Position numbers and translations under genes: made by a program
In this document: piece after piece, positions 13,721-21,469 of the stretch
Layout: each line of letters begins with the position of its first letter
How positions within the stretch are numbered: the first letter of the stretch is position 1
Source of the DNA: an uncultured Oscillospiraceae bacterium
GTDB taxonomy: Bacteria > Bacillota > Clostridia > Oscillospirales > Oscillospiraceae
DNA length: 29,137 nt
Assembly (NCBI GenBank): GCA_934646185.1
Contig: CAKUEH010000032.1
Coordinates: forward strand, 1-29,137
Reading direction: 5' to 3'
Notes under the pieces: model-generated
What the model was told of the DNA's origin: nothing
The model's input: the letters and a program-made list of their open reading frames with translations, nothing else
Databases searched by the model: none

Positions 13721-14749
13721 TCAGTTGATCCGGTCGCGGCCGGTCACGCGGGACGTGGTTCTGCGGCGCGTCTCGCCGCGTCCTCTTGCAAGGGAGGGCG
13801 CGCGCTGTGCCTGCTTCTCCTGCGCCTTTGCCGCCTGCGCGGCGGCCTTCTGCCGGGCCTGCGCGGCCTTTTCCGCCTCAGCTGCCTGCTTGTCCGCGTA
13901 GGCAAGCTGCTTCCAGTACTGCGCGTTCGCCGCGTCCTCCCGGTCGGAGCGGTAATTCAGCTCGTTCCAGTAATTGTCGTTCGCCAGCTTCGCGTACTGC
14001 AGCGCCAGATTTTCGCTGCGCTGCGCCTCGCTCTGGTACGCGCTGCGCGCGTCGGAAAGCGAAGCGTAATAGTCCGACATCTGATCGCGGTAGCGGTCAT
14101 AGTCGCTCTTTTCCCGGCTGCTGATCAGCGCATAGCGCTCGGAAAGCGCCGTCCCCTCGCGGTCGTACTGGCTGCGCGCCTGCGCGTAAAGCTCCGGCAC
14201 GACCTCGTTGAGCTTCTGCAGATACGCAGCATACGCCTGCTGCCCTGCCTGCTGGCTGTAGCTCGAGCCGTAGCCGCCCGTGAGCGACGCGGCGCGTCCC
14301 ATCGTGTTTTCCATCGCCAGCCGCCCCGCGCTCTGATACTGCTCGCGGTACTGCCGGTACATCGGATCCGTCCCCAGATCGTAGGAAAACGCCTTTCGGT
14401 TCGCGATCTGCTCATAGAGCGAATCCAGCTCCTTGTCCCACCGGGACGTATAGCTGCCGGGCTTTTCCGCCAGCACCCGATCCAGCGCCGCCTTTGCCTC
14501 GCTCGCCGCGCCGGACGACGTATCACCGGTCAGACTGAGCTGCGCCGCGTCCGTCCGCCCGGGCGAAGCCGTCCCATAGCTGCCGCGGTAGTTATAGATC
14601 GTCTGATACTTGTTGCTGAGCGAGCTGCGGTAGCTGCCGTCGGCGTTCACGCCGAGGATGCGGTATGTGCCGCCGCCCGTCACGACCTCGTCGCCCGCCT
14701 GCAAGCCCACCGGGGCCTTTCCGTTACCCTGCACTCTGTAAAGCGCCAT
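13721..14749 (-). CDS. Coiled-coil phage virion protein, candidate ejection protein
   Basis: A 342-aa protein. Residues about 1-50 form a small beta domain (QAGDEVVTGGGTYRILGVNADGSY). The rest is long alpha-helical with the pattern FSYDLGTDPMYRQYREQY, then TGGYGSSYSQQAGQQAY, then Tyr-rich helices. The tail (about 290-342) is rich in Ala, Gln, Lys and Arg (AAEAEKAAQARQKAAAQA). I recall this Y-D-x-D-P-x-Y / T-G-G-Y-G-S-S-Y pattern in many clostridial phage proteins of unknown role. A long helical protein next to the tail hub of a tape-measure-less phage suggests an ejected internal protein; that is inference. The ATG at 14749 follows AAGGAGGAGGAAA. Confidence 0.8.
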   Translation of the reverse strand: MALYRVQGNGKAPVGLQAGDEVVTGGGTYRILGVNADGSYRSSLSNKYQTIYNYRGSYGTASPGRTDAAQLSLTGDTSSGAASEAKAALDRVLAEKPGSYTSRWDKELDSLYEQIANRKAFSYDLGTDPMYRQYREQYQSAGRLAMENTMGRAASLTGGYGSSYSQQAGQQAYAAYLQKLNEVVPELYAQARSQYDREGTALSERYALISSREKSDYDRYRDQMSDYYASLSDARSAYQSEAQRSENLALQYAKLANDNYWNELNYRSDREDAANAQYWKQLAYADKQAAEAEKAAQARQKAAAQAAKAQEKQAQRAPSLARGRGETRRRTTSRVTGRDRIN

Positions 14750-14924
14750 TTTCCTCCTCCTTTTTCTCCTCTGTTTCCGCGTCCTCCCGCGCTTCGAGCA
14801 GCCGCACCTGCGCGCGCACCTGATCGAGCACCATTCCGACGACGCACGGCGGCAGCCCGGAGGCGTTGACCGCCTCCACAAGCCCCGCGCGCAGCGCGCC
14901 GATCGCATCTGAAAGCCTGCTCAT
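14724..14924 (-). CDS. Small phage protein (66 aa)
   Basis: A 66-aa helical protein (MSRLSDAIGALRAGLVEAVN, a middle GLPPCVVGMVLDQVRAQV, an acidic-basic tail EAREDAETEEKKEEEN). GGAGGAAACGGC precedes the ATG. It overlaps the upstream stop by 4 nt and the next gene by 26 nt, which supports real translation in this packed operon. Function is not recognised. Confidence 0.7.
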   Translation of the reverse strand: MSRLSDAIGALRAGLVEAVNASGLPPCVVGMVLDQVRAQVRLLEAREDAETEEKKEEENGALQSAG

Positions 14925-16627
14925 GCCGTTTCCTCCAATCTCCGCACCCGCGCCTGCAGCCTCTGGATCTGCCGGATGCACAGGGCGGTCAATTCTTCAT
15001 AGCGCAGGCCGTAATCCGCGCCGCCGTCTGTTCGCGGCGTTTTGACAAAGGCCGCAAAGTCCTGCCCCGTCAGTCCGCAATCTACAAGCGCCTGCTCCAC
15101 ATCCTGCGCGATGAGGCCCGTGTGCGTCCTGCCGGACGCGCCGTCCTTCAGCCGGTAGCTTACCGGGCGCAGCTTCTCAAACAGCGCGTCATAGCGCTCC
15201 ATCGCATACGAGATCTCCGTTTTCTTTTCCCGGTCGGACGTGCTGATCGTGCCAGTCTGCGCGTACAGGACCGACCACCGGTAATCGGAAAATCCGAGCG
15301 AGCCCGCGCCGTCAACAGACGGCGCCGCGCTGCCGCTCACGACCAGGTCGCCTCCGGCAGACAAGCCGCAGTTCGTCTGCGCGCCGCCGGACGTCACGGA
15401 CAGGGTGTTGTTTCCATAGCAGAGCTTCGCGCCGCTCGTCGTCGCCACGACCTCGCCGCGCCCGCTCTGCATATGGATCCCCGCGCCGCCATAGGTGCCG
15501 GTCGTATAGCCGATCCAGCCGCCGACGGAGTAGCTGTTCAGCGAATCGTACACCGCCATATCGCCGCCCAGCTTGATATAATCCGCCGACAGAAGCCCCG
15601 TCGTAATATCGCTGGCCGACAGATGATCGACCGAGAAGTTGTTGAAATCCAGAATGCCGCCGTTGATGCGCGAGGCGGACAGCTCGCCCGTCACGTTCGC
15701 CGCGTCGACCGTAAGCCCCGTGATGCTCGCGCCCGTCACATTCAGGCTCGTCGCCGTGATCGCGCCGGAAATGCTCGCCCCCGTACACGTCAGCTTTCCG
15801 TTCGCGTCGACTTTGAACGTGTCCCTGATGGAAAGCCCGCTCGTGCCGAAGTACATACCCGCGCTGCCGCCAAATTCATTGGCCGTGCGGAAAATGCTGC
15901 TCTCCGAGATCGTCCACGGGCCAAACGTCGAATCCGCCGCCGCCGTGATCGTCCCGGACAGCACCGCATTGTACGCTTCCAGCGTCCCGGACGGGAAATG
16001 CAGCTTCTTCTCCGACAGATACGCGACCTCCTGCCCGTCCTGCCAGAAGCCGATCCTGTCCGGCGTCACCGTGACCAGCTCGTTCTTCGTCCGGTCAATG
16101 ACGCTCTCCCCGCCGTCCGTCACCGTCGTCTCAATGTTGCCCACGCCCACGCCGTACACCGGCGTCACGTCGTTGTAGTAAAGCAGCCCCGTCTTGATGT
16201 ACTGCCGCGAATTGACGGAAAACTGGTTGTTGACGCCCGCCGTGTAGTCATACAGCTGTCTGATGCCGACGGAATTGCCCTCGATCGTCAGCTGCGTCTT
16301 CTCCAGATACTTTCCGAAATCCGAGATCGCCACATAGCTGCCCGACAGCTTCGTCGACCACGTCTCCGAATTCGCCGCTGCGAAGTCCGCCGTCTTGATG
16401 ATGAGCGACTTTAACGCCGCGTAGCCGGACAGCGCCTCCTTCTTCTCCGCCTCGGGAAGACCGTCCGCGTCGATGGCCTGCGCGATCTCCGTCAGCGCCG
16501 CCTTCGCCGACCAGTCGGCGAGGTTCAGCTGCTCGGTCACGCTGCACAGATACCGCCGCATGCTCTCCAGCTGCTCCTGCGTCGTCTTCCCCGCGATGGA
16601 CGGGTATGCCAGTGTCAAGCTGCCCAT
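14921..16627 (-). CDS. Phage tail fibre with C-terminal peptidase S74 intramolecular chaperone
   Basis: A 568-aa protein. The N-terminal third is helical (TQEQLESMRRYLCSVTEQLN). The middle is a beta-helix-like repeat region (SISGAITATSLNVTGASITG, then LDFNNFSVDHLSASDITTGL). The last 100 residues are an S74 chaperone: TSDREKKTEISYAMERYDAL with the catalytic Ser-Asp at the cleavage site, then LRPVSYRLKDG, HTGLIAQDVEQAL and YEELTALCIRQIQRLQARV. In this family the chaperone trimerises the fibre and cuts itself off. The ATG at 16627 has GGGAGTG before it. A large palindromic repeat separates it from the upstream tail-hub gene. Confidence 0.9.
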   Translation of the reverse strand: MGSLTLAYPSIAGKTTQEQLESMRRYLCSVTEQLNLADWSAKAALTEIAQAIDADGLPEAEKKEALSGYAALKSLIIKTADFAAANSETWSTKLSGSYVAISDFGKYLEKTQLTIEGNSVGIRQLYDYTAGVNNQFSVNSRQYIKTGLLYYNDVTPVYGVGVGNIETTVTDGGESVIDRTKNELVTVTPDRIGFWQDGQEVAYLSEKKLHFPSGTLEAYNAVLSGTITAAADSTFGPWTISESSIFRTANEFGGSAGMYFGTSGLSIRDTFKVDANGKLTCTGASISGAITATSLNVTGASITGLTVDAANVTGELSASRINGGILDFNNFSVDHLSASDITTGLLSADYIKLGGDMAVYDSLNSYSVGGWIGYTTGTYGGAGIHMQSGRGEVVATTSGAKLCYGNNTLSVTSGGAQTNCGLSAGGDLVVSGSAAPSVDGAGSLGFSDYRWSVLYAQTGTISTSDREKKTEISYAMERYDALFEKLRPVSYRLKDGASGRTHTGLIAQDVEQALVDCGLTGQDFAAFVKTPRTDGGADYGLRYEELTALCIRQIQRLQARVRRLEETA

Positions 16628-16649
16628 GGTTTTTCACTCCCTTTCCCCC

Positions 16650-16801
16650 AAAGGCTCCCCTTGGGCGCAAGGGGAGCTGCCGCCAACGGCGGCTGAGGGG
16701 ATTCGAACGTTGCGTATACAAATGCAGCTCCGAAATGCGCAAGCCTCGATCCCCTCAGGCGCTTCGCGCCAGCTCCCCTTTTGCGAAAGGGGAGCCTTTT
16801 T
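16650..16801. repeat. Palindromic repeat element, AGGCTCCCC family (copy C), inside the prophage
   Basis: An inverted repeat of about 152 bp lies between two late genes (stop at 16805, next start at 16627). Both ends begin AAGGCTCCCC or its complement and carry the same nested hairpins: CTCCCCTT/AAGGGGAG plus GCCGCC/GGCGGC at the left, and GGCGC/GCGCC plus CTCCCCTT-like arms at the right. The centre of about 45 bp is not repeated. Bases 16748-16780 equal the complement of 8501-8533 over 33 bp. The element carries no gene. Transcribed from either strand, it would form a very stable structure. Confidence 0.88.
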
Positions 16802-16804
16802 CTA

Positions 16805-18559
16805 TTACGCATCGCTTCCCGCCTCCAGCACTCGCGCCAGACTGAACAGCTTCATCTCGCCCTTTCCCGTCAGCCGGAATTTCAGATGGTCGCACCGCGC
16901 GGGCCGGATGGGCAGCAGGAACGTCCGCAGTCCCCGCCCTTCAATGTGCCCGCAGTGCCGCCACACGCCGTCGGAGTCATACTGCACCCAGAAATCGACG
17001 CTCGACCCCTTCGGCAGCTGCATCCGCAGATTGATCCGGGACACATACTTCTTCCCGACGAGTCCATACGTCATGATCCCCGTCTCCGCCATCCAGCGAA
17101 CCGGGTCTTCCAGCGTCCCGGCGCTGCCGTACACGGTCCTGAGCGTCCCGTCCTCGAGGAAATACAGCTCATCGTCCACCCGCGCGAAGGCTTCCGCGTG
17201 GGTGCTGTCCTCCTTGTGCCACAGACCCTTGCGCGTGTCGTAGACGAACAGCGTCCAGTGATGCGCCTCGTCCTCCATGCTGATGAAGTACTTTCCGCGC
17301 ACGCCGCCCGCGACCGCGTTGTAGTACAGCGTCGTGCCGAAGCAGCTGCCGATCTCCTGCGGCAGACTCCCGTCGTACACGCACACGCCCATGCGCGACT
17401 TGTAATACAGCCGGTCGTCCACCACAACGAGGCTCTTGCTCGATCCGCTCTGCACGCCCGCGCACCTCTGCACGACCACCTGATGCGCACCCGAGGCCGA
17501 CGGGTATACCCGGTGGAAGCAATCCTCCTTGAAAAACACCGGACTGTCGGCCAGCGTTGCCGCGCCCGTCCACCTTCCGTCCGTGCCGCAGCTCGCGCGC
17601 CACGAATCCGTCGCCACGCCCTGATAGCACTCCCAGTTTCGAAAATCGCCCAGCTTGCAGCAGTAGATCTCGTTCACGGTCTCGCCGTCCACCACACCGT
17701 ATTTGCAGCCCCACAGCCGGTTGCCGCATTCGGTAACGAAGTCCATGCTCGGCACTCTCCGGGCCGTCTTCACCGTCCCGCTCGTGACCTTCGTCGTCTC
17801 GTCGACGAGGCCGACGATGACGATATAGCTCTCGCCCACGTCATAGAGGATCTGGCTGCCGTTCAGCTTCTCGATCTGCTCATTTCCCGTCAGCCCTGAC
17901 AGCTGGATGCCGTCATACTGCCTGAAGCCCCTGCCAATGCCGTTTGCCGACAGCTTCAGGTACACCGTCGGCACGGATACCCACTGGCTCGTCGCCTCCG
18001 CCCACTGCTTGAGCGTGTGGAGCTTGCCGGACGTGTCCAGCCAGTACTGCCCGTTCGACGGGCTTTCCGGCTGGCTGGCCTGCGAATAACTGACCGTCAG
18101 CGCCGACCCGTCGACCAGGCAGAGGGAAATGTCAATGTTCGTGCCCGCCGCGTCGATCACATTCTCCTGCCCCATGTAGCCGTTGTCGGAGTATTTCTCC
18201 GTGTTGAAGTAAATGCCGTCCGGGAAAATGCACAGATACGCGCCCATGGAAACGAGCTGCTTTTCTCCCGCTGAGATCGACACGGACGGCATATACGCCT
18301 CCATGGACGCGCCGTTGATGTACAAAACCTGATCCTGCACCCAGCACAGCGCATCCTTCGCGCAGATCGCCTGCACGCCCGAAAGCGCCTGCGCCGTCCC
18401 CCGCCGCACTCTCGGCGCAAGCAGCGGATAGCAGTCCGACGTCAGATTCTCCATGTCGTAGAATTCCCCGTCCGATAGCTTCATCTCATGGTCATAGCCG
18501 AGGAATGCTTCGGTGGTCAGCGTCTGCTGCCGCTCCGCCGTCTGCTTCGGATAAAACAT
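16805..18559 (-). CDS. Phage tail-hub / stabilisation protein (P22 gp10-like role)
   Basis: A 584-aa beta-rich protein. The start FYPKQTAERQQTLTTEAFLGYDHEMKLSDGEFYDMENLTS is typical of large podovirus proteins that cap the portal and adaptor. Repeated strand-turn units follow, suggesting a beta-propeller (LVVVDDRLYYKSRMGVCVYDG, YFISMEDEAHHWTLFVYDTRKGLWHKE). The ending has GLVGKKYVSRINLRMQLPKGS. Its place two genes after the capsid, with no tube, tape measure or sheath nearby, supports a short-tail hub. GGGAGGGATACGGG precedes the ATG. The family call is by pattern, not by detailed alignment. Confidence 0.75.
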   Translation of the reverse strand: MFYPKQTAERQQTLTTEAFLGYDHEMKLSDGEFYDMENLTSDCYPLLAPRVRRGTAQALSGVQAICAKDALCWVQDQVLYINGASMEAYMPSVSISAGEKQLVSMGAYLCIFPDGIYFNTEKYSDNGYMGQENVIDAAGTNIDISLCLVDGSALTVSYSQASQPESPSNGQYWLDTSGKLHTLKQWAEATSQWVSVPTVYLKLSANGIGRGFRQYDGIQLSGLTGNEQIEKLNGSQILYDVGESYIVIVGLVDETTKVTSGTVKTARRVPSMDFVTECGNRLWGCKYGVVDGETVNEIYCCKLGDFRNWECYQGVATDSWRASCGTDGRWTGAATLADSPVFFKEDCFHRVYPSASGAHQVVVQRCAGVQSGSSKSLVVVDDRLYYKSRMGVCVYDGSLPQEIGSCFGTTLYYNAVAGGVRGKYFISMEDEAHHWTLFVYDTRKGLWHKEDSTHAEAFARVDDELYFLEDGTLRTVYGSAGTLEDPVRWMAETGIMTYGLVGKKYVSRINLRMQLPKGSSVDFWVQYDSDGVWRHCGHIEGRGLRTFLLPIRPARCDHLKFRLTGKGEMKLFSLARVLEAGSDA

Positions 18560-18572
18560 CCCGTATCCCTCC

Positions 18573-18947
18573 CTACAGCCTGAAATGCGACGCTTCGCTC
18601 TTCGGCAGATGCGCCCGGTTGCAGGCGTTCTGGTACGCCTGATAGTACATGTTGTACTTGGCGGCGGAATTGTTGTATTTCGTCATTTCCCCGTTGGCGT
18701 CGTCGATCTTCATCTCCAGATACCACCGGTAAATTTCGTCATACGGCCACGCGATCAGCAGCGCCGTCCCGTCCAGATCCGTCTCCGGCGCGTAACCCGC
18801 AAACGCCGGAAGCTCCATTTCATGCTGCGTCAGGATCTCGCGGTATACCGCCCCGTCCAGCTCCGACAGCCACCGCAGCTTATCGGCGCTTCCATACTGA
18901 TTGGGCTTCAGCCGGTCGACTGTCTCAAGCGCCTCGCGGATGGTCAT
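18573..18947 (-). CDS. Head-tail connector/adaptor-like protein
   Basis: A 124-aa helical protein: MTIREALETVDRLKPNQYG, LRWLSELDGAVYREIL, WPYDEIYRWYLEMKIDDANGEMTKYNNS, then AAKYNMYYQAYQNACNRAH. This pattern (early R-L-K-P-N, central W-L-S-E-L-D-G, late Y-N-N) occurs often after the capsid gene in clostridial phages with N4-gp56 capsids. Position and all-helical build match ring adaptors such as P22 gp4 or HK97 gp6, so an adaptor role is inferred. AGGAGGCGGGGCGC precedes the ATG at 18947. Confidence 0.78.
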   Translation of the reverse strand: MTIREALETVDRLKPNQYGSADKLRWLSELDGAVYREILTQHEMELPAFAGYAPETDLDGTALLIAWPYDEIYRWYLEMKIDDANGEMTKYNNSAAKYNMYYQAYQNACNRAHLPKSEASHFRL

Positions 18948-18979
18948 GCGCCCCGCCTCCTTTCTCCCGGCCGCGGCCC

Positions 18980-19195
18980 TCAGCCCGCGGCCAGCTCATC
19001 TTCGATCTTCCGCGCCGCCTCCAGCTGCCGTCTGGCGTTTTCCAGCACCTCATACACCGGCGCCGGCACCTCGACGGCCTTGCCGCGCGGCACCTGAAAC
19101 GTGCGTCCGTTGATGCAGACGAATTCAGACTGCTGCTCCGTGCCGCCCGCGCGCGGCAGCGTAATGGTCTTCATGACCGCAAATGCGTTTTCCAT
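18980..19195 (-). CDS. Small phage head protein (71 aa)
   Basis: A 71-aa protein: MENAFAVMKTITLPRAGGTE, then EFVCINGRTFQVPRGKAVEVPAPVYEVLEN, then a helix RRQLEAARKIEDELAAG. The F-V-x-I-N-G-x-x-F-x-V-P-R-G-x-x-V-E-V-P stretch is common in small proteins coded right after the capsid gene in Firmicutes phages. The start at 19195 (AAAGGAG site) is preferred to the longer frame from 19252, which runs into a hairpin. Function unknown; possibly capsid decoration or a head completion factor. Confidence 0.78.
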   Translation of the reverse strand: MENAFAVMKTITLPRAGGTEQQSEFVCINGRTFQVPRGKAVEVPAPVYEVLENARRQLEAARKIEDELAAG

Positions 19196-19227
19196 AGCAA
19201 TTCTCCTTTTCTGTTCCGTCTTTTCCG

Positions 19228-19252
19228 GAGACCGGCTTTCGCCGGTCTCCAT
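19228..19252. other. Intercistronic hairpin after the capsid gene
   Basis: A stem GGAGACCGGC/GCCGGTCTCC with a 4-nt loop directly after the capsid stop, without a U-tract on either strand. It more likely stabilises the capsid mRNA 3' end or tunes read-through than terminates fully. Confidence 0.6.
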
Positions 19253-19261
19253 CTGGCTTCC

Positions 19262-20362
19262 TCAGTTTGCTTCGTCCTCTGCGGAGTACGCGCCGCAGCT
19301 CTCCACGCGCACCATGCGATCCTGATACAGGATCTTCGCCGCGCTGGAGAATTTATAGCCCAGCGTCGAAAACTGGTTCAGCGGCCCGCCGACCTGCCCC
19401 TTGTCCTTGATGATCATCTCCAGATTGCCGCCCTCAGGGTCGATCATGCCGTAGGCGTCCTTGCCGAGAAACAGCGTTGCATAGACGCTGTAATATTCCG
19501 CGGGCGTACCCTTGGACTCATCCGCCGCCGTCTTGACCGGGCAGCCCTCGCCGTTGAAGATCTTGGCCTCGGTCGTCTCGATGAAGCGCACGCCGTGCAG
19601 CTCGCCGATCTCGCCGGTAAACAGCTCCGTCAGCCCCGCATACTTGTGCGCCTCGATCCAGGCATCGGACGAACGCAGATCGTATGCGACGGACGGATGG
19701 ATGATGGCGATATACTTGCCGTCGATCTTCGGGGCCTTGAGCTTTTTGAGCAGCGTCACGGCCTTGTTGACCTCGTCCGGCGTCAGCTTCGCGCTGGTGT
19801 CAAGCCCCGCGCGGCTGGTCACGGCGGTATGTGCGCCGTTCGTGCCGACCTTGTCGCAGTACTGCACGTTCGTGCCCGCAGCGGCGACGTTGCGCACCAG
19901 CTTGTCCTGCGTCGTACCGGCAGACGCGCCCAGCTCCTCCGCCGCGCCGAGGATCACGTCGTCGATGGCGTGCAGCTCCAGCTGGTCGGACACGGACACA
20001 TACGTGCCGTACTGGGTGATAGCCTGCGTCACGGCGCTCTGGCCGAATTTCTGGCCGGTCGGGATGACGCCCTCGGTCAGCGCGCCCGCGTCCTCAAGCG
20101 TATTCCACTTGCGCCATTCCACGGTCTTGCCGCGTCCGGCAGGCAGCGCCTGCTTGCGGGCAAACTGCGTGTGGATGAGCTCCGGACGCGCGTTTTCCAG
20201 CAGCTCGGTGTCATAAAACGTCTTCATGGACGCCGTCATACCGCCGCCGGACGGGAACGCCTCCGTCTCGCCGGAGTAAGCGTTCACGTAATTGCCGCTG
20301 GCATTCACCAGCGTGCCCGCGTCGGCAAACAGCTGCAGATCCATTTCCTGCTTCAGATTCAT
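19262..20362 (-). CDS. Major capsid protein, N4-gp56 family
   Basis: A 366-aa HK97-fold capsid protein. The start MNLKQEMDLQLFADAGTLVN and the strings MKTFYDTELLENARPELIHTQFARKQALPAGRGKTVEWRKWN, ITQYGTYVSVSDQLELHAID and IAIIHPSVAYDLRSSDAWIEA are the signature of the N4-gp56 group. Near the C-terminus, PEGGNLEMIIKDKGQVGGPLNQFSTLGYKFSSAAKIL is the usual P-domain end. AGGAGCATACTTT precedes the ATG. It follows the scaffold and is the most abundant late product expected, consistent with its own ribosome site and trailing hairpin. Confidence 0.95.
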   Translation of the reverse strand: MNLKQEMDLQLFADAGTLVNASGNYVNAYSGETEAFPSGGGMTASMKTFYDTELLENARPELIHTQFARKQALPAGRGKTVEWRKWNTLEDAGALTEGVIPTGQKFGQSAVTQAITQYGTYVSVSDQLELHAIDDVILGAAEELGASAGTTQDKLVRNVAAAGTNVQYCDKVGTNGAHTAVTSRAGLDTSAKLTPDEVNKAVTLLKKLKAPKIDGKYIAIIHPSVAYDLRSSDAWIEAHKYAGLTELFTGEIGELHGVRFIETTEAKIFNGEGCPVKTAADESKGTPAEYYSVYATLFLGKDAYGMIDPEGGNLEMIIKDKGQVGGPLNQFSTLGYKFSSAAKILYQDRMVRVESCGAYSAEDEAN

Positions 20363-20379
20363 AAAGTATGCTCCTTTCC

Positions 20380-21099
20380 TCAGAGCCGGACGGTCTCGCC
20401 CCGTCTGGCCCGCGCCTTCAGTTCCTCTCTCGTCTGTCTGGACCAGTGCTCCGGACTTTCGGCAAACGCGCCGCCCGCCGCCGGGGCCATGCCGCTCTCG
20501 CGCGGGCGGAGGTAACCCGCCCGCATGGCCGCCGTCAGCTCCTCGCGTGCGCGTCTCGCGCCGTATGCCATCGCGCCTGCACGAAGCTCCCGTAAATGTG
20601 TCAGCTCGTAAGCGCTTCTGGCATCCACGCCGCGCATGACAAGGCGCATGAACGCGGGATTTTCCAGCTCCTCGTGCAGCTGCGCGCCCGGATACGCCTC
20701 GCGCACCGCTTCAAACTGCGCCCGGAGCTTCTCATACCCCTGCCGCATCGCCTCCTCGCGCTGCTCCTTTGTCTGCGGGACTCTGCCCTCCGGCGAACAC
20801 GCGGCCAGCCGCTCCGCCTGCTCCGGCGTGAGCTGCGCCGCGTCCACGCCGAAGGTCTTTTCCAGCGCCGGACCCAGCGAACGCAGCACCTGCTCGCTTC
20901 TCGCGCAGTTTTTCAGCCGCTCGCGCACGATCGCCTGCACCTGCCTGTCATAGTCCTTCTTGTACGGTCCCTGGATGAGCGCACGGAACGCCTCTGCGCG
21001 CTCCTGCTCATCCTGCGGCGCGGCGTCCGCCGATACGCCCGGTTCCGGCTGCTCCTGCCGCTCCATCGCAAACGCCTGCAGCCACTCAAATTTCTCCAT
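20380..21099 (-). CDS. Capsid scaffold protein
   Basis: A 239-aa, highly charged helical protein (MEKFEWLQAFAMERQEQPEPG, QGPYKKDYDRQVQAIVRERLKN, EAMRQGYEKLRAQFEAVREAYPG), with Glu, Arg, Gln and Ala dominant and an Arg/Lys-rich C-terminus (RQTREELKARARRGETVRL), as in scaffold proteins whose basic tail docks on the capsid. It sits directly before the capsid gene and after the protease gene, which it overlaps by 14 nt. The ATG at 21099 follows AAGGAGGAAGCGT. The longer frame from 21120 has no site. Confidence 0.85.
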   Translation of the reverse strand: MEKFEWLQAFAMERQEQPEPGVSADAAPQDEQERAEAFRALIQGPYKKDYDRQVQAIVRERLKNCARSEQVLRSLGPALEKTFGVDAAQLTPEQAERLAACSPEGRVPQTKEQREEAMRQGYEKLRAQFEAVREAYPGAQLHEELENPAFMRLVMRGVDARSAYELTHLRELRAGAMAYGARRAREELTAAMRAGYLRPRESGMAPAAGGAFAESPEHWSRQTREELKARARRGETVRL

Positions 21100-21469
21100 A
21101 CGCTTCCTCCTTCTGCCCTTCAAGCGGGCGACGCTCGGGTCTCTGCATCATATTTTCAGGGTCACGTTCACCCAAAACCCGCACATAGTCCGGATACCGC
21201 GCCGCAAGCAGCCGGTATCCCGCGCGAACCGTCTCAAACATGCCGTCCGTCCGCGCCTGCTCCTGTTCGTCCGCGAACGCCTCCAGCCGGAAGCGCCCGC
21301 AGCCCGATTCGACCACTGGCGGCGTCTTCATCCCCGCCGCCTGCACCGCCTCCGCCAGCGCGAACGCCAGCATCGACGCCGCCGCGCAGACGATATCGCT
21401 GCCGTACCGCGAGAATCCCGCGTGGCCGCGCACCGTCAGCGCTGTCCTGCCCATCCATACCTCGATCAT
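21086..21469 (-). CDS. Prp-type cysteine protease, candidate prohead protease
   Basis: A 127-aa protein whose first half matches Prp (YsxB/L27-processing protease): RGHAGFSRYGSDIVCAAASMLAF. His16 and Cys28 are 12 residues apart, the same spacing as the catalytic His22/Cys34 of S. aureus Prp. The second half differs from host Prp (RFRLEAF, then GYRLLAARYPDYVRVL) and ends in a charged tail. Host prp lies between rplU and rpmA, whereas this copy lies between portal and scaffold. S. aureus Prp also cleaves the capsid and scaffold of phage 80alpha, so a maturation role here is a strong inference. The start overlaps the portal stop (ATGA). Confidence 0.88.
   Translation of the reverse strand: MIEVWMGRTALTVRGHAGFSRYGSDIVCAAASMLAFALAEAVQAAGMKTPPVVESGCGRFRLEAFADEQEQARTDGMFETVRAGYRLLAARYPDYVRVLGERDPENMMQRPERRPLEGQKEEAYGEI

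Noticed and set aside
12135..13901. Long plus-strand open frame (588 codons) opposite the collagen-like gene
   Set aside because: A product of the 9-bp repeats and high GC; the minus-strand frame has clear Gly-X-Y triplets, a ribosome site and overlap with its neighbours.
13721..14749. Tape-measure protein
   Set aside because: It is helical, but at 342 aa it is short, lacks hydrophobic segments typical of tape measures, and lies after the fibre rather than between capsid and tail genes.
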